Source: CAZJHD01 sp964545855 (GTDB lineage Bacteria > Planctomycetota > UBA1135 > JACQFD01). From it: DNA of 64,000 bases. Below, piece after piece: positions 18,401-26,591 of this stretch; position 1 is the stretch's first letter; each line of letters begins with the position of its first letter. The DNA lies in NCBI GenBank assembly GCA_964545855.1, contig CAZJHD010000012.1, positions 43,479-107,478 of the forward strand. Direction: 5' to 3'. A model generated the notes under the pieces. It had not been told where the DNA came from. It saw only the letters and a list, made by a program, of their open reading frames with translations, and did no database searches. A program made the position numbers and the translations under genes.

Positions 18401-18447
18401 GGGGCTTCGCGAAGCTCATCCAGGATCTCCACGCCCGCGTCAAATGA
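15427..18447 (+). CDS. Large exported TPR-like repeat protein
   Basis: This 1006-residue protein begins with a signal-peptide-like segment (about residues 1-27, 'GLHSAFASALLVLPLVGVAS'), so a periplasmic location is expected. The rest is almost all helical, with helix-turn-helix repeats such as 'DLFTLAGQVYQKAGRPIEAI' and 'VEVARAYAGKNQDQKAIEVA', typical of tetratricopeptide or Sel1-like solenoids. No catalytic domain is recognised. It lies between the toroid protein and the ExbB/ExbD genes on the same strand and may be a protein-protein platform for them. Start 15427 was chosen for the signal peptide; an ATG at 15358 would lengthen it by 23 residues. Confidence 0.65.
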   Translation: MDFLRNGLHSAFASALLVLPLVGVASGRALGSTTPISEMASSNATQEDLDAKVAPPGFDRDVDFASRLANRNMRDEARWVVADLKGGKNLSELQKASIAFLEARISVSAFDVERDFDKAMIAYESARSAVDSYLKLAPDGAFAGQARYMGGDLDRKLGKKIAEQIRREPSIEKIGEMRKLGEEAFGRAISYFSAQASTLQGPAQTAGPATAAEADFLAALYAVPNAYFDYADLYGKDDPIRAEKLRRAGDLFEEFLLECPSDYTIAFEASVKAGNVWRELGQGSRARDYYFVCFELLYWYDQDGNRHVRPPEDFNDALRLLILEAATEYSKLLNREQQYDAVLERVEDVRKGIPNAEEYDLDFLVEVARAYAGKNQDQKAIEVAQRVRTRAVFGSETFASARDLLESLGVDFEGAGPIPAQEIISPVYAAYQEGRFTDAMRAFERSLSRLRGRPEEAKYGGDLFTLAGQVYQKAGRPIEAILLFETAGTRFPQSRLAATALLLGVDEACNLWVKTQSKDPWIDEWIQTLLDHLSNGWPDSDPSNQAQSRYISALQKMGLKDAFEVAKLKEDQLRSLSKTDPNLGKRSFDAGLMFFRAGGLIANVRDKAQLKRMRDDARAGMERTFAQLFDWTAAQTTLDPTERSRNEQKEIEARLCLARAYLWEPGSQPERTQQICREIDDRASRSTIARAKSLDTAELFMTVALKLGKLDDAVRIVEGMSTKAPESSKTVKGLRRVGDAILEEIPKKKDLPPADRIAMIDTATRLYRSWIASGEKQEGQVDSLDYAVAGARLFQLGLWKNDQDLRESFYFDIDPKKLAFRDQLESAVELIKKSLVVNETAPQSDYNAPVNRFRLGQALGALDRWSELAEHYGSLITDLELVVQQPQTSILEINAVAMRSVRLPVIQIVNERAYALARLSEKGDKKAGEEAQLLAAAVVRATDPGTREPTKEWWMARYVYALACVNNGERVVARNVIESYLVSDRELDRGKWGFAKLIQDLHARVK

Positions 18448-18790
18448 GGATCCAGCCGGACGCCCGCGTCCTCGAACCGCAGCCGCTCCTGGTTCGTCAG
18501 GGACACGAGACCTCGTTGACCGCTCCGGGGCTCGCCGCTAGAACGTTCCGCCCGGATTCCCGGAGCGCGCCCTCGCGATCTCGGAGCGACCGGCCCGTTG
18601 ACGCGAGCGCGGCTCCTCGCCCCAGCTCGCAACGGCCCGAAGCGGCGCTGGCGGGCTCTCGTCGCGCGGCGATCGGCGATCCCGATTCCCGTTCCTCGCG
18701 CGGCACCGATGGGAGCCATCGACCGCACCTTTCGGATCTCCGATTCTCCCGTCCCCTCTTCTCGTCCATCTCTCCCGAGGCGTTTGGCGG
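18448..18790. other. Intergenic region, nothing recognised
   Basis: These 343 bases carry only shadow frames. A TTGACG at 18598-18603 is -35-like but has no matching -10 at the right distance. No strong hairpin was seen. Confidence 0.4.
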
Positions 18791-19918
18791 ATGATGCATT
18801 TCCACACCTTCGGACGGCTCGCAGCAGCACTGCTCGTGGCGGTCAGCGCGCTGGGCGCCGCCGCGACGGCTCAGGTCTCCGGAAAGGACAAGGTCTACAA
18901 GGTCAACAGCGACAAACCCCTGCTCGCGCGCGTCGCCGACCAGACGCTCTCGGAGGTCGTGGTCTCGATCGACGGGGGAGGCACCATCAAGATCTCGTGG
19001 AACGAAGTCGATCGCATCGTCTTCGGAGACGGCTATCGGCCCTTCCGCAACGCGCAGGAAGCGCTCGACAAGGGAGCCTTCGCCGACGCGATCAAGGAGA
19101 TCCAGGACTGGAAGCCCGGCCGCGAGATCTTCGCTCCCCTGCGCCTCCTGCTCCTCGGGCGGGCTCTCGAAGGTCTCGACAAGGCGAAGGAAGCCGAGGA
19201 AGCCTACGCACAGCTCGTGGCCGAGCACGCGAAGAGCCACTACGTCCGGATGGCGATCCGAACCCTCGTGGACCTGCAGGTTCGCAACAAGAACTTCGTC
19301 GGAGCCGTGGACACGGCCGAGCGTGGCATCAAGCTCGGCAAGGACCTGAAGCTCGATGGAATCGCGCAGGAGTTCCTCTTCGTGAAGGCGCGCGTGCTGG
19401 AGGCTCAGGACAAGCTGACCGAGGCGAACCGCGAGTACCAGACACTCGCCACGTCGGCCGCCCAGTCGGCGCCCCGCATCGCTTCGCTCGCGACGGCCGC
19501 CCAGGGGCGGATCGCTGCGCGGCAGGGAGACGTCCCGAAGGCGCGGATGCTCCTCGAGCCTCTCATTCAATCCACCGATGCTGCGATCCTCGGGCCGGCC
19601 TACGCGGCGCTCGGAGACACCCTCTACGCTCAGGGCGTGAAGGAGACCAACGCCGAGAAGCTGCGCGAGGGCCTGCTCCACTATCTGCGCGCGGAGGTCC
19701 AGTTCCCGCCGGTCACGGGCGAGTCGACGGACACCCTCGAGATGGCTCTCTTCGGCTCGGCTCGGACCTACAAGAAGCTGTCCGAGATCGACAAGCCCAA
19801 GGAGACATCGGACTTCTGGAAGCAGAAGGGGCTCGAGAAGTGCGCCGACTTCCTGAGCCGGTTCCCTGGCTCGAGCCTGGCGGCCTCGGTCACGACCCTG
19901 CGAGGGGAGTTCAAGTGA
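18791..19918 (+). CDS. Exported TPR protein
   Basis: This 375-residue protein has a signal peptide (about 1-28, 'LAAALLVAVSALGAAATAQ'). A short beta-rich domain follows (about 30-75, 'VVVSIDGGGTIKISWNEVDR', a pattern also found in bacterial envelope proteins before TPRs), then TPR-like helices ('FAPLRLLLLGRALEGLDKAK', 'EANREYQTLATSAAQSAPRI'). It probably works in the periplasm as an adaptor. It precedes ExbB by 245 bases on the same strand, and is likely part of the ExbBD system by position. No enzyme motif is seen. Confidence 0.65.
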   Translation: MMHFHTFGRLAAALLVAVSALGAAATAQVSGKDKVYKVNSDKPLLARVADQTLSEVVVSIDGGGTIKISWNEVDRIVFGDGYRPFRNAQEALDKGAFADAIKEIQDWKPGREIFAPLRLLLLGRALEGLDKAKEAEEAYAQLVAEHAKSHYVRMAIRTLVDLQVRNKNFVGAVDTAERGIKLGKDLKLDGIAQEFLFVKARVLEAQDKLTEANREYQTLATSAAQSAPRIASLATAAQGRIAARQGDVPKARMLLEPLIQSTDAAILGPAYAALGDTLYAQGVKETNAEKLREGLLHYLRAEVQFPPVTGESTDTLEMALFGSARTYKKLSEIDKPKETSDFWKQKGLEKCADFLSRFPGSSLAASVTTLRGEFK

Positions 19919-20163
19919 CCGCCGGCGCGCCAGCGCCTCGGCCGATCGGCCTTCTCTCGAACCCGGTTCTCTCCGGACGTCACTTCGACAGGCCATTCCC
20001 TGGAGAGCCGGCGTCCGACCCTGCGGAGGCACCCGGGCCCCTCGTTCTCGCGAGGACCCCGTTCCCCGAATGCCGAAGTCAGGGCATCTTCTTCACCCAT
20101 CCTCACCCTCATCCCGCGGCTCAGCAGCTCCCGCGAACGGTCACTTCAACCACTACGGCCCTC

Positions 20164-20892
20164 ATGAAGAGTCTCATTCCCAGTCCCAAGGTGCTCCTCC
20201 TGGCCGCCCTGTCGATCGCCGTCTTCGCGATCCCGGTCCTCGCGCAGGACCATGGATCGGCGACGGTCGCCGGACACAAGGAGAAGACCCTCTGGGATCT
20301 GTTCAAGACGACCGGCCCGGTGGGCATCCTCATGGTGCTCACGTTCACGGTGGGCCTCGGTCTCCTGATCGAGAATCTGGTCACGCTGCGGAAGGAGAGG
20401 CTCGGCCCGCCGCCGCTCATCGATGAGCTCGAGACCCTCGTCGAGGAGAACAACCTCGAGGAGGCCCTCGCGCTCTGCCAGAGCGACGGCTCCTATCTGG
20501 CGAACGTGACCGCCGGCGGTCTCGTCATGAAGGAGGCCGGCTACGAGGAGATGATCCGAGGTCTGGAGCAGGTCTCCGTGCAGGAGCAGTTCAAGCTCAA
20601 CCAGAAGATCTCCTATCTCTCTCTCATCGGGAACATCGGACCGCTCCTCGGCCTGCTCGGAACCGTCACGGGCATGATCTCGGCATTCCAGGAGATCGAG
20701 AAGATCGCGGCTCCGACGCCGGCACAGCTCTCGAAGGGCGTGTACGAGTCGCTCGTGAACACGACGATGGGCCTCTTCATCGGCATCGTCTTCCTGACCG
20801 GGTACTTCCTGCTGAAGAACAAGGTCACGAACATGTCGCTCACGCTCAACCTGATGTCCGTCGAGATCCTGAAGAAGGCGCACGTCCACTAG
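20164..20892 (+). CDS. exbB: ExbB/TolQ/MotA-family proton channel protein
   Basis: This 242-residue protein is the pentameric channel subunit of a proton-motive-force motor that drives TonB-, Tol- or Mot-like work at the envelope. It has a cleavable-looking N-terminal signal (about 1-27, ending 'PVLAQ'), a first TM at about 50-68, and the family core 'YLSLIGNIGPLLGLLGTVTGMISAF' region (about 158-182), then a final TM after 'YESLVNTTMGLFIGIVFL'. The Thr in 'VNTTMGL' is the conserved channel threonine. An N-terminal signal in ExbB occurs in several non-proteobacterial phyla. Two ExbD genes follow. Confidence 0.9.
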   Translation: MKSLIPSPKVLLLAALSIAVFAIPVLAQDHGSATVAGHKEKTLWDLFKTTGPVGILMVLTFTVGLGLLIENLVTLRKERLGPPPLIDELETLVEENNLEEALALCQSDGSYLANVTAGGLVMKEAGYEEMIRGLEQVSVQEQFKLNQKISYLSLIGNIGPLLGLLGTVTGMISAFQEIEKIAAPTPAQLSKGVYESLVNTTMGLFIGIVFLTGYFLLKNKVTNMSLTLNLMSVEILKKAHVH

Positions 20893-20913
20893 CGGATCCT
20901 GTTTCGACTCGGC

Positions 20914-20946
20914 GGCGGGAGACCGGGAGCGCTCCGGTCTCCCGCC
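20914..20946. other. 12-bp perfect stem-loop between exbB and exbD
   Basis: GGCGGGAGACCG (20914-20925) pairs with CGGTCTCCCGCC (20935-20946) over a 9-base loop, 21 bases after the exbB stop. No T tract follows, so RNA processing, a stoichiometry-setting attenuator or mRNA stabilisation is as likely as termination. Confidence 0.45.
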
Positions 20947-21007
20947 GACCGACGGATCGCCGAGTTCCCACGAACGCGTCCTCCCGCACTCGACTTCCGA
21001 AGCCGCG

Positions 21008-21556
21008 ATGTCCTCCAAAATCGACACCGAAGACTCGATCTACATGAACGTGATTCCGATGGTGGACATCATGTTCTTGCTCCTTCTCTTCTTCATGCTC
21101 ACGGCGGACTTCGGGTCTCGCGAGCTCGAGAAGCTGGAGCTCTCGTCGGGAGCGACGATCAAGGAGGACAAGCAGGAGGAGGCGAAGGGACGGATCAACA
21201 TCAACGTCTTCCACACGCCGACCGATCCGGGATCGGACGCTCGCATCGATTGCGTCCTCTTCGACTCCATGAAGCAGTGCCAGGAGGACGGGCACTGGAA
21301 CATCGCCATCCGGGGCCGGCGCTTCGGAACGAAGCAGCTCGGCACGTGGGCGAAGGACGCGGCCTACGAGCAGAAGGCGAGGGAAGGAAAGAGCGACGCC
21401 GAGGCACGTGACTCGACGGTGACGACGGAGCTTCGCGTGATGATTCGCGCGGACCTGCGGACGCCCTTCAAGTTCGTGCAAGTGGTCCAAGAGCAGATGG
21501 CGGCCGCCGGCATCTACAAGCTGGAGTACGGCGCGGCCGAGCCCAAGAAGACCTAG
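21008..21556 (+). CDS. exbD: ExbD/TolR-family protein, first copy
   Basis: This 182-residue protein has a short cytoplasmic tail, one TM (about 15-33) with 'NVIPMVDIMFLLLLFFML', and a periplasmic domain. D20 matches the protonated aspartate of ExbD/TolR/MotB. The periplasmic part is longer than in E. coli ExbD and contains an insertion around 'AYEQKAREGKSDAEARDS'. It is expected to sit in the ExbB pore with the second ExbD as a heterodimer. The tandem arrangement is common in planctomycetes. Confidence 0.88.
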   Translation: MSSKIDTEDSIYMNVIPMVDIMFLLLLFFMLTADFGSRELEKLELSSGATIKEDKQEEAKGRININVFHTPTDPGSDARIDCVLFDSMKQCQEDGHWNIAIRGRRFGTKQLGTWAKDAAYEQKAREGKSDAEARDSTVTTELRVMIRADLRTPFKFVQVVQEQMAAAGIYKLEYGAAEPKKT

Positions 21557-21623
21557 CCGCGCCGATCGGCGGGCGCGATTCCACGAAACGAGATCGAACG
21601 AGACCCTCTCTCCGGAGGCTGCG

Positions 21624-22109
21624 ATGGCTGGCGGCGGCGGCGGCGAAGCGAACAACGACAACCCCTGTCCGATGAATGTCGTTCCGTTGATCGACATCAT
21701 CTTCTGCCTTCTCCTGTTCTTCATGTGCTCCTTCCACTTCAAGCAGCTGGAAGGAAAGATGGAGGCGTGGCTCCCGCTCGACAAGGGGCAGAACAAGCCG
21801 ACGAGCCCGACGCAGCCGCCGCTGGGCGAGGTGCGGATCGTGCTCGAGTTCGACAAGGCCCGGAACCAGGTCGTGCGCAAGTTCGGTCGTTCCGAGTACC
21901 CGGACGATCAGGAGCTCGCGCAGGTGATGAAGGAGCAGTTCGACCGCAAGGTGGCGAACGGAGAGGGCGAGGTTCCGGTCATCATCCAGCCCGACCCGAA
22001 CGTCTCCTGGGATTCGGTCGTGCGCGTCATGGATCTGGTCCGGCAGAAGGAGCTCCCCAAGATGGAGTTCTCCTTCGCGAAGTCGGAGTTCGTGATCCCC
22101 GACAAGTGA
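21624..22109 (+). CDS. exbD: ExbD/TolR-family protein, second copy
   Basis: This 161-residue protein has a Gly-rich N-terminal tail, one TM with 'NVVPLIDIIFCLLLFFM' and the conserved Asp at D24, then a periplasmic domain. It differs clearly from the first copy (Pro/Thr linker 'KPTSPTQPPLGE', a different C-terminal half), so it is a paralogue, not a recent duplicate. A good Shine-Dalgarno (GGAGG) lies 6 bases before the ATG. It is probably a motor subunit with the preceding ExbB and ExbD. Confidence 0.87.
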   Translation: MAGGGGGEANNDNPCPMNVVPLIDIIFCLLLFFMCSFHFKQLEGKMEAWLPLDKGQNKPTSPTQPPLGEVRIVLEFDKARNQVVRKFGRSEYPDDQELAQVMKEQFDRKVANGEGEVPVIIQPDPNVSWDSVVRVMDLVRQKELPKMEFSFAKSEFVIPDK

Positions 22110-22116
22110 TCGGACG

Positions 22117-22145
22117 GCGTCGGCGGAGCCGGAGGCTCCCGACGC
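22117..22145 (+). terminator. Hairpin after second exbD
   Basis: GCGTCGG pairs with CCGACGC, with an inner GAGCC/GGCTC stem after a 2-base bulge, 8 bases after the exbD stop and followed by TTCGTTCG. It may reduce read-through to the next gene. Confidence 0.4.
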
Positions 22146-22258
22146 TTCGTTCGAGGTCTCAGCAGCTCCTCCTCGACGGTCGCGGGGCCCGCCCGTGACG
22201 CGCCGCGCCGCGCGGCGGACTCGGCCCCGCGCGCGAGACCGTCGCCCGGCCCCTTCCC

Positions 22259-23290
22259 ATGGCGCAGACCCCAGGCTCTCCCGGCTTCACTCCGATCCCG
22301 CCGACGCGCCGGGGGCCGCTGGTCGTCCTGGTCGCGATGGTGTTCGTCTTCCTCGTGCTCGTTGGGATCCTCGCGAAGGGTCTCATGGGCGATGAGCGCG
22401 CCAACGGAACGACGGGGTCCAACCCTGACTCGGTGGGACGAGGAGAGCCTGCGACGGGCGAAGCGGCCCTCGGAGGCAACTCGGGGGCTGGCGACGTCGA
22501 ACTGCCGATGCCGCAGGACTCGAGCTTCTCGGCCCGCAACCTCGCGCTCGGAGGGAATCTGGAGGCCGTCGCCCGCGAGGACGGCCAGCCGATCGGTCTC
22601 GACGACGCAACGGCACGCGTGGCGCGTCTCATTGCTCAGGCGAGCGTCGACTCGATTCGACGACGCGCCACGCAGCTCCCGCCCGTCGCGGATCTCCTCG
22701 CGGCTTCGCGGGAATCGAGCGGCCACTATTTCACGCTGCGGGGAGTCCCCTTCGAGGTGAACGACCACTCGAACGTGCTTGCCGAGGGGCGCGTCGCGTC
22801 CTGGCGCATCTACGTGATGCTCCAGCGGAGCCGCGAGGAGTTCGTCGTCCTGGAGACCCTCGAGGAGCCTCCGAGCCGCGAGTGGACCCTGAAGCGCGAC
22901 GTCGTCGAGTTCGACGTTCTCTACTTGCGAACGGCGACCTACGAGACGACCTCGAAGCGCGAAGGGGAACGGCGGCGGACGGTGCCCTACTTCGTGGTGA
23001 AGGGGTCGCGGCTCGCCCAGGACGTCGCCCCCGTGACGCCGTCGGGCATCGGCGCGCTCCTCGGCTCGCGGTACGGGCCCTACGTCGCCGTCGGCATCGC
23101 GCTGTTCGCCGCGCTCACCTTCTGGACGATTCGGCGTCATGCGCGCAGCGTGGATGCCTTGGAGAGGAACACGTTCTATGCCCATCTGCGCGCTCGCAAG
23201 CGGCCCTCGCAGGCGTCGAAGGTGCCCGCAAGGCCGGCCGGCGGGGACGCCGACGCGCCGTCCTCGGAGTCGAAGCCAGGCGCCGTCTGA
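22259..23290 (+). CDS. Two-TM protein of unknown function, ExbBD-associated
   Basis: This 343-residue protein has a short Pro-rich N-terminus, a TM at about 20-42 ('LVVLVAMVFVFLVLVGILAK'), a periplasmic region of about 230 residues, a second TM at about 274-293 and a basic cytoplasmic tail. The periplasmic part contains 'HYFTLRGVPFEVNDHSNV' and a beta-rich section. No known family is recognised. Being the last plus-strand gene of the island, it is a candidate accessory component of the motor. Confidence 0.6.
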   Translation: MAQTPGSPGFTPIPPTRRGPLVVLVAMVFVFLVLVGILAKGLMGDERANGTTGSNPDSVGRGEPATGEAALGGNSGAGDVELPMPQDSSFSARNLALGGNLEAVAREDGQPIGLDDATARVARLIAQASVDSIRRRATQLPPVADLLAASRESSGHYFTLRGVPFEVNDHSNVLAEGRVASWRIYVMLQRSREEFVVLETLEEPPSREWTLKRDVVEFDVLYLRTATYETTSKREGERRRTVPYFVVKGSRLAQDVAPVTPSGIGALLGSRYGPYVAVGIALFAALTFWTIRRHARSVDALERNTFYAHLRARKRPSQASKVPARPAGGDADAPSSESKPGAV

Positions 23291-23391
23291 TCCACGACTC
23301 GCGTGGCCGCGCCCGCCGCGCGGCGAGTCTCGGAAGGAGCCGCTGGGTTGCGGGCGCAGACCGCGGGGTGGGCCTGCAGTTCCCGCGCGAG

Positions 23392-23415
23392 CGCTCCCGC
23401 GCCGAGGTGGGAGCG
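23392..23415. terminator. Small hairpin between convergent genes
   Basis: CGCTCCC (23392-23398) pairs with GGGAGCG (23409-23415), just before the stop of the minus-strand gene. No T tract. Confidence 0.3.
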
Positions 23416-23421
23416 GGTGCC

Positions 23422-25188
23422 TCAGTTGAGGATCTTGATCGAGATCTCCTCGAAGTGGACCTCTCCCTGCGGGTTGATCTGGAAGCCGATGCCGCCGTAG
23501 CGCGCCGTCACCTGGTCCATCAGCGGATCGGGCGCCACGTCGCCCTTGGCTTGGGCGAGGATCCAGACCTTGTTGCCGAGGACCGTCTGGGTGACCTCGT
23601 AGGTCTTCCCTTCCTCGACGACGAAGGCCGTGCCGTCGTTCTCGGCGCCCGCCGGCGTTCGAACGTCGAGGTTGCTCCCGATGTCGAAGACACCACCGCC
23701 GCCGGCGGCTTCCTCCTTGCGCCCGACCTCGTTGTCGGCGCGCGTCTCCTGCTGTGCGGCGAGGGTCTCGAAGCTGAAGGAGTGGCGCTGGTAGCCCTTG
23801 GACTGTCGTGCGAGCAGAGTGAAGCCCTTCCGGACGACGGTGAACTTCATCTTCAGCTCGTAGTTGCGCAGCACGCCCTCGAGCTGCCCATTCACCACGA
23901 AGACCTCGTTCCCGGAGGGGCCCCAGTTCAGCACGCCCGCGCGCATCGACTTGCCTTGCTGCAGGGGCTGCAGGCCCGTGAGGATCATCTTGCCGTCGCG
24001 CAGCTCCCACTTCGCCGAATCCGTGGGCGTCCAGTGAGGGGGCTTCGGACCGTTCGCGGTGAACTCCTGCGGATCGAGCAGGTTCTTCGGAGGAGTGGCC
24101 GCGAAGCCGTACTGGGTCGACGGTCCCCATTCCTCGGCCGCGCGGTTCACCTCGCCCTTGACGAGGATGAGCAGCTCCTTCGCACGCTCCGAGCCCGGGA
24201 CGCCCGAGCGGATGAGCTGCTGCGTGGAGTCGCTCATCGTCTCCTCGGCGTAGGTGAACGCCTTCGTGATGGCAGGCCAGTTCTGGGGGTCCTGCTCCCG
24301 GACGGCGAGGGCCTTGTTGTACTTCGCCTCGAGGATGGCGACCGAGTTCTTGATCTTGAAGGCGGCGAAGTCGCGCTTCTTCGCGTCGTCGACGTTGCTG
24401 CCGAGCTGGCCGAGGAGCCTCTCGGCGACCTCGATGCGCTTCTGGGCCTCCTCCGCCTTGTCGGCCGACTCGATGTTCGCGAGGAGCCAGTCGTACTCCG
24501 CGGCGAACTCGCGCTTCTTCGTGCGGACTTCCTTGCGGTTCGCGAGCTCGCCCTTGATCTGCTGAACCTCCGCCTGCCGGCCCTCCAGCACGAGCGGCTC
24601 TCGCTGGGCCACGTAGGCCTCGACTTCCTCGATCTGATCGTCGCCCGGCCGGGTCGCGAGAAACCGCTTCATCTCCTCGACGGCGGTGTTCGAGTTCAGG
24701 AGCGCCGTCTCGCGCGCTTCGGTCTCGCGGCTCACCTTGCTCGTGACGGTGAAGATCACGATTCCCGCGATGAGGACGAGGCCGACTGCGATGCCGCCGA
24801 AGATCTTGAAGGTCTGGTCCTCCTTCTTGGCGTACCCGCCGCGCACCCGCTCGCCGGTCTCCTCGGCTTCGTCGCTTCCGCGGGACCGGGTCCGGCTCGA
24901 AGCCGATCCGCGGGAGCTCGACGTCGTCGCCGAGGTGCTCCGCGTCGCCTCCGATCGGGAGGCGGAGCTCCGGGCCGCCGTCTCGCGGGAAGCCGTCTCG
25001 CGGGAAGCAGTCTCCCGGGACGCGGCGCTCCGGGAAGCGGAGGACGCGCTGGCCTTGACGCTCTCGCTCTTCGGGCTCGTGGCCGGCGCACAGGGCAAGC
25101 AATAGGAGTCCTCGCCGACCTTCTTGTACTTGCCCGCGATGATGTCCTGGACGGAGATGTCCTTTCCGCAGCTGACACAGTTGGCCAT
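23422..25188 (-). CDS. Zinc-ribbon, single-TM protein with C-terminal beta-sandwich domain
   Basis: This 588-residue protein has an N-terminal zinc ribbon (C4-x2-C7 and C30-x2-C33), a Ser/Arg/Glu-rich low-complexity region with three tandem SRETA units (57-71), one TM at about 129-147, a helical charged region with coiled-coil character (about 150-400), and a C-terminal beta-rich domain. That last domain ('SAKWELRDGKMILTG', 'RYGGIGFQINPQGEVHFEEI') resembles concanavalin-like DUF1080 domains. The ribbon is cytoplasmic and the sandwich extracytoplasmic if the TM is inside-out. It converges on the two-TM protein of the motor island. Start ATG 25188 places the CxxC at the extreme N-terminus, as in similar ribbons. 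Confidence 0.65.
   Translation of the reverse strand: MANCVSCGKDISVQDIIAGKYKKVGEDSYCLPCAPATSPKSESVKASASSASRSAASRETASRETASRETAARSSASRSEATRSTSATTSSSRGSASSRTRSRGSDEAEETGERVRGGYAKKEDQTFKIFGGIAVGLVLIAGIVIFTVTSKVSRETEARETALLNSNTAVEEMKRFLATRPGDDQIEEVEAYVAQREPLVLEGRQAEVQQIKGELANRKEVRTKKREFAAEYDWLLANIESADKAEEAQKRIEVAERLLGQLGSNVDDAKKRDFAAFKIKNSVAILEAKYNKALAVREQDPQNWPAITKAFTYAEETMSDSTQQLIRSGVPGSERAKELLILVKGEVNRAAEEWGPSTQYGFAATPPKNLLDPQEFTANGPKPPHWTPTDSAKWELRDGKMILTGLQPLQQGKSMRAGVLNWGPSGNEVFVVNGQLEGVLRNYELKMKFTVVRKGFTLLARQSKGYQRHSFSFETLAAQQETRADNEVGRKEEAAGGGGVFDIGSNLDVRTPAGAENDGTAFVVEEGKTYEVTQTVLGNKVWILAQAKGDVAPDPLMDQVTARYGGIGFQINPQGEVHFEEISIKILN
24977..25021 (-). repeat. Three 15-bp tandem repeats inside the zinc-ribbon gene
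   Basis: On the plus strand the unit GCCGTCTCGCGGGAA occurs at 24977-24991 and identically at 24992-25006, with a diverged third copy at 25007-25021. It encodes the SRETA units on the minus strand. The repeats are likely length-variable between strains. Confidence 0.75.
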
Positions 25189-25565
25189 CGACCGATGCGC
25201 TCCGTGCGTACCGAGTGCCCACTCCCGGTGCGGCGATCGGGCCGGGAGCTCCCGAGGAACGGGGCTCCGCCGCGATCCGCGGTGGGGGGGGCGACGAGGA
25301 AGGGTGAGGGTGTGAGGGTACGGGATGCGGTCCGTTCGGTGCACCCCGTGACGGCGTCTCGGGGGAGGCCGTCCCGAACCCGTCCAGAGGCGCTCCCGAG
25401 GACCGCCGGTGGATCGGGGCGAAGAGTGTGACGTGGCGCGCCGAGTCGGGCAATCGCGCCCTCGCTCGATCGCGGGCCGGGCCGGCCCTCCTTCGGGCGC
25501 GCTGGCAGCGGCGATCCGGAGGCGACATGATCGCCGATGTCCCGGCGTCCTCCCCGGGGCGACCC
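25189..25565. other. Divergent intergenic region, nothing recognised
   Basis: These 377 bases lie between the zinc-ribbon gene (minus) and threonine dehydratase (plus). They include a run of eight G at 25284-25291 but no convincing promoter or hairpin. An in-frame ATG at 25527 could lengthen the dehydratase by 13 residues. Confidence 0.4.
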
Positions 25566-26591
25566 ATGACCGATCCGGCTCTCCCTCTCGGACTCGCCGA
25601 TGTCGAAGCGGCGCGCCGCCGCATCGAAGGTCGGGTCCGCCGGACGCCGCTCGTGCGACTCGGCGCCCTCTCGCGACGCCTCGGAGTCGCCGTGCTCGCC
25701 AAGGCGGAGAACCTCCAGCGGGGCGGGGCCTTCAAGATCCGCGGCGCCACCAACGCCCTGGAGGCGGCGCTGGAGAGGGGATCGCCGGTGCGAGGGCTCG
25801 TCACCTACTCGTCCGGGAACCACGGCCAGGCCGTCGCCCTCGCCGCCGCGTCCCGGGGCCTCCCCGCGATCGTCGCGATGCCCGAGGACGCGCCCTCCGT
25901 GAAGATCGACGCGGTTCGGCGGATCGGAGCGGAGGTGCGCTTCGCCGGACGCACCTCGGAGGATCGGCGCATCGTCGCGGAAGCGCTCGCGAAGGAGCGT
26001 GCCTTCATGCTCGTTCGACCCTTCGACGACGTCGACGTCGTGGCGGGTCAGGGGACGGTCGCCCTGGAGATCCTCGGCGGCTGTGCCGAGGTGGAGACGA
26101 TCGTCGTGCCCTGCGGCGGAGGCGGCCTCGTCGCCGGGGTCGCGCTCACGGCGACGGAGACGCGCCGAGCGATCGCCGTGTGGAGCGCCGAATCCGTGGA
26201 GGCGCCGAAGATGGCGCGCTCGCTGGAGGCAGGACGGATCGTCTCGAGTCCGCCCGGCCCGAGCGTCGCCGACGGTCTCCGCCCCAACGCGCCCGGGGAG
26301 ATTCCCTTTCGCATCGCGCGAAGCCGACTGGCGGGGGCGGCCCGTGTCGAGGAGTCGTCGATCCTCGACGCGATGCGAGGGCTGCTGCTGGAGGACCGGC
26401 TCGTCGTGGAGCCGTCCGGAGCCGCGGCCGTGGCGGCTCTCGCGGCCGGCCGCGTGCCGGTCGGACGGGGCCCCGTCGTGGTGATCCTCTCCGGTGGGAA
26501 CGTCGATCCGGCGCTCCTCGCGCGGGTGATCCGCGGGGGAGAGCGCGACGAAGAGCCGCCTCGTGAGCCCTCGGGAAGAGTGCTACGGTAG
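25566..26591 (+). CDS. Threonine ammonia-lyase / serine racemase family enzyme
   Basis: This 341-residue fold-type II PLP enzyme most likely deaminates L-threonine (or L-serine) to the oxoacid. The PLP lysine lies in 'QRGGAFKIRGATNA' (K57), 'SSGNHGQAVALAA' binds the substrate carboxylate, and 'VPCGGGGLVAGVA' is the phosphate-binding Gly loop. The long C-terminal ACT regulatory domain of biosynthetic IlvA is absent, as in catabolic TdcB and serine racemase, so isoleucine feedback is not expected. It lies 162 bases before mcsB on the same strand. Confidence 0.88.
   Translation: MTDPALPLGLADVEAARRRIEGRVRRTPLVRLGALSRRLGVAVLAKAENLQRGGAFKIRGATNALEAALERGSPVRGLVTYSSGNHGQAVALAAASRGLPAIVAMPEDAPSVKIDAVRRIGAEVRFAGRTSEDRRIVAEALAKERAFMLVRPFDDVDVVAGQGTVALEILGGCAEVETIVVPCGGGGLVAGVALTATETRRAIAVWSAESVEAPKMARSLEAGRIVSSPPGPSVADGLRPNAPGEIPFRIARSRLAGAARVEESSILDAMRGLLLEDRLVVEPSGAAAVAALAAGRVPVGRGPVVVILSGGNVDPALLARVIRGGERDEEPPREPSGRVLR

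Noticed and set aside
18598..18626. Promoter at TTGACG 18598 for the 18.8-kb TPR gene
   Set aside because: No TANNNT-like -10 occurs at 16-18 bases from this hexamer.
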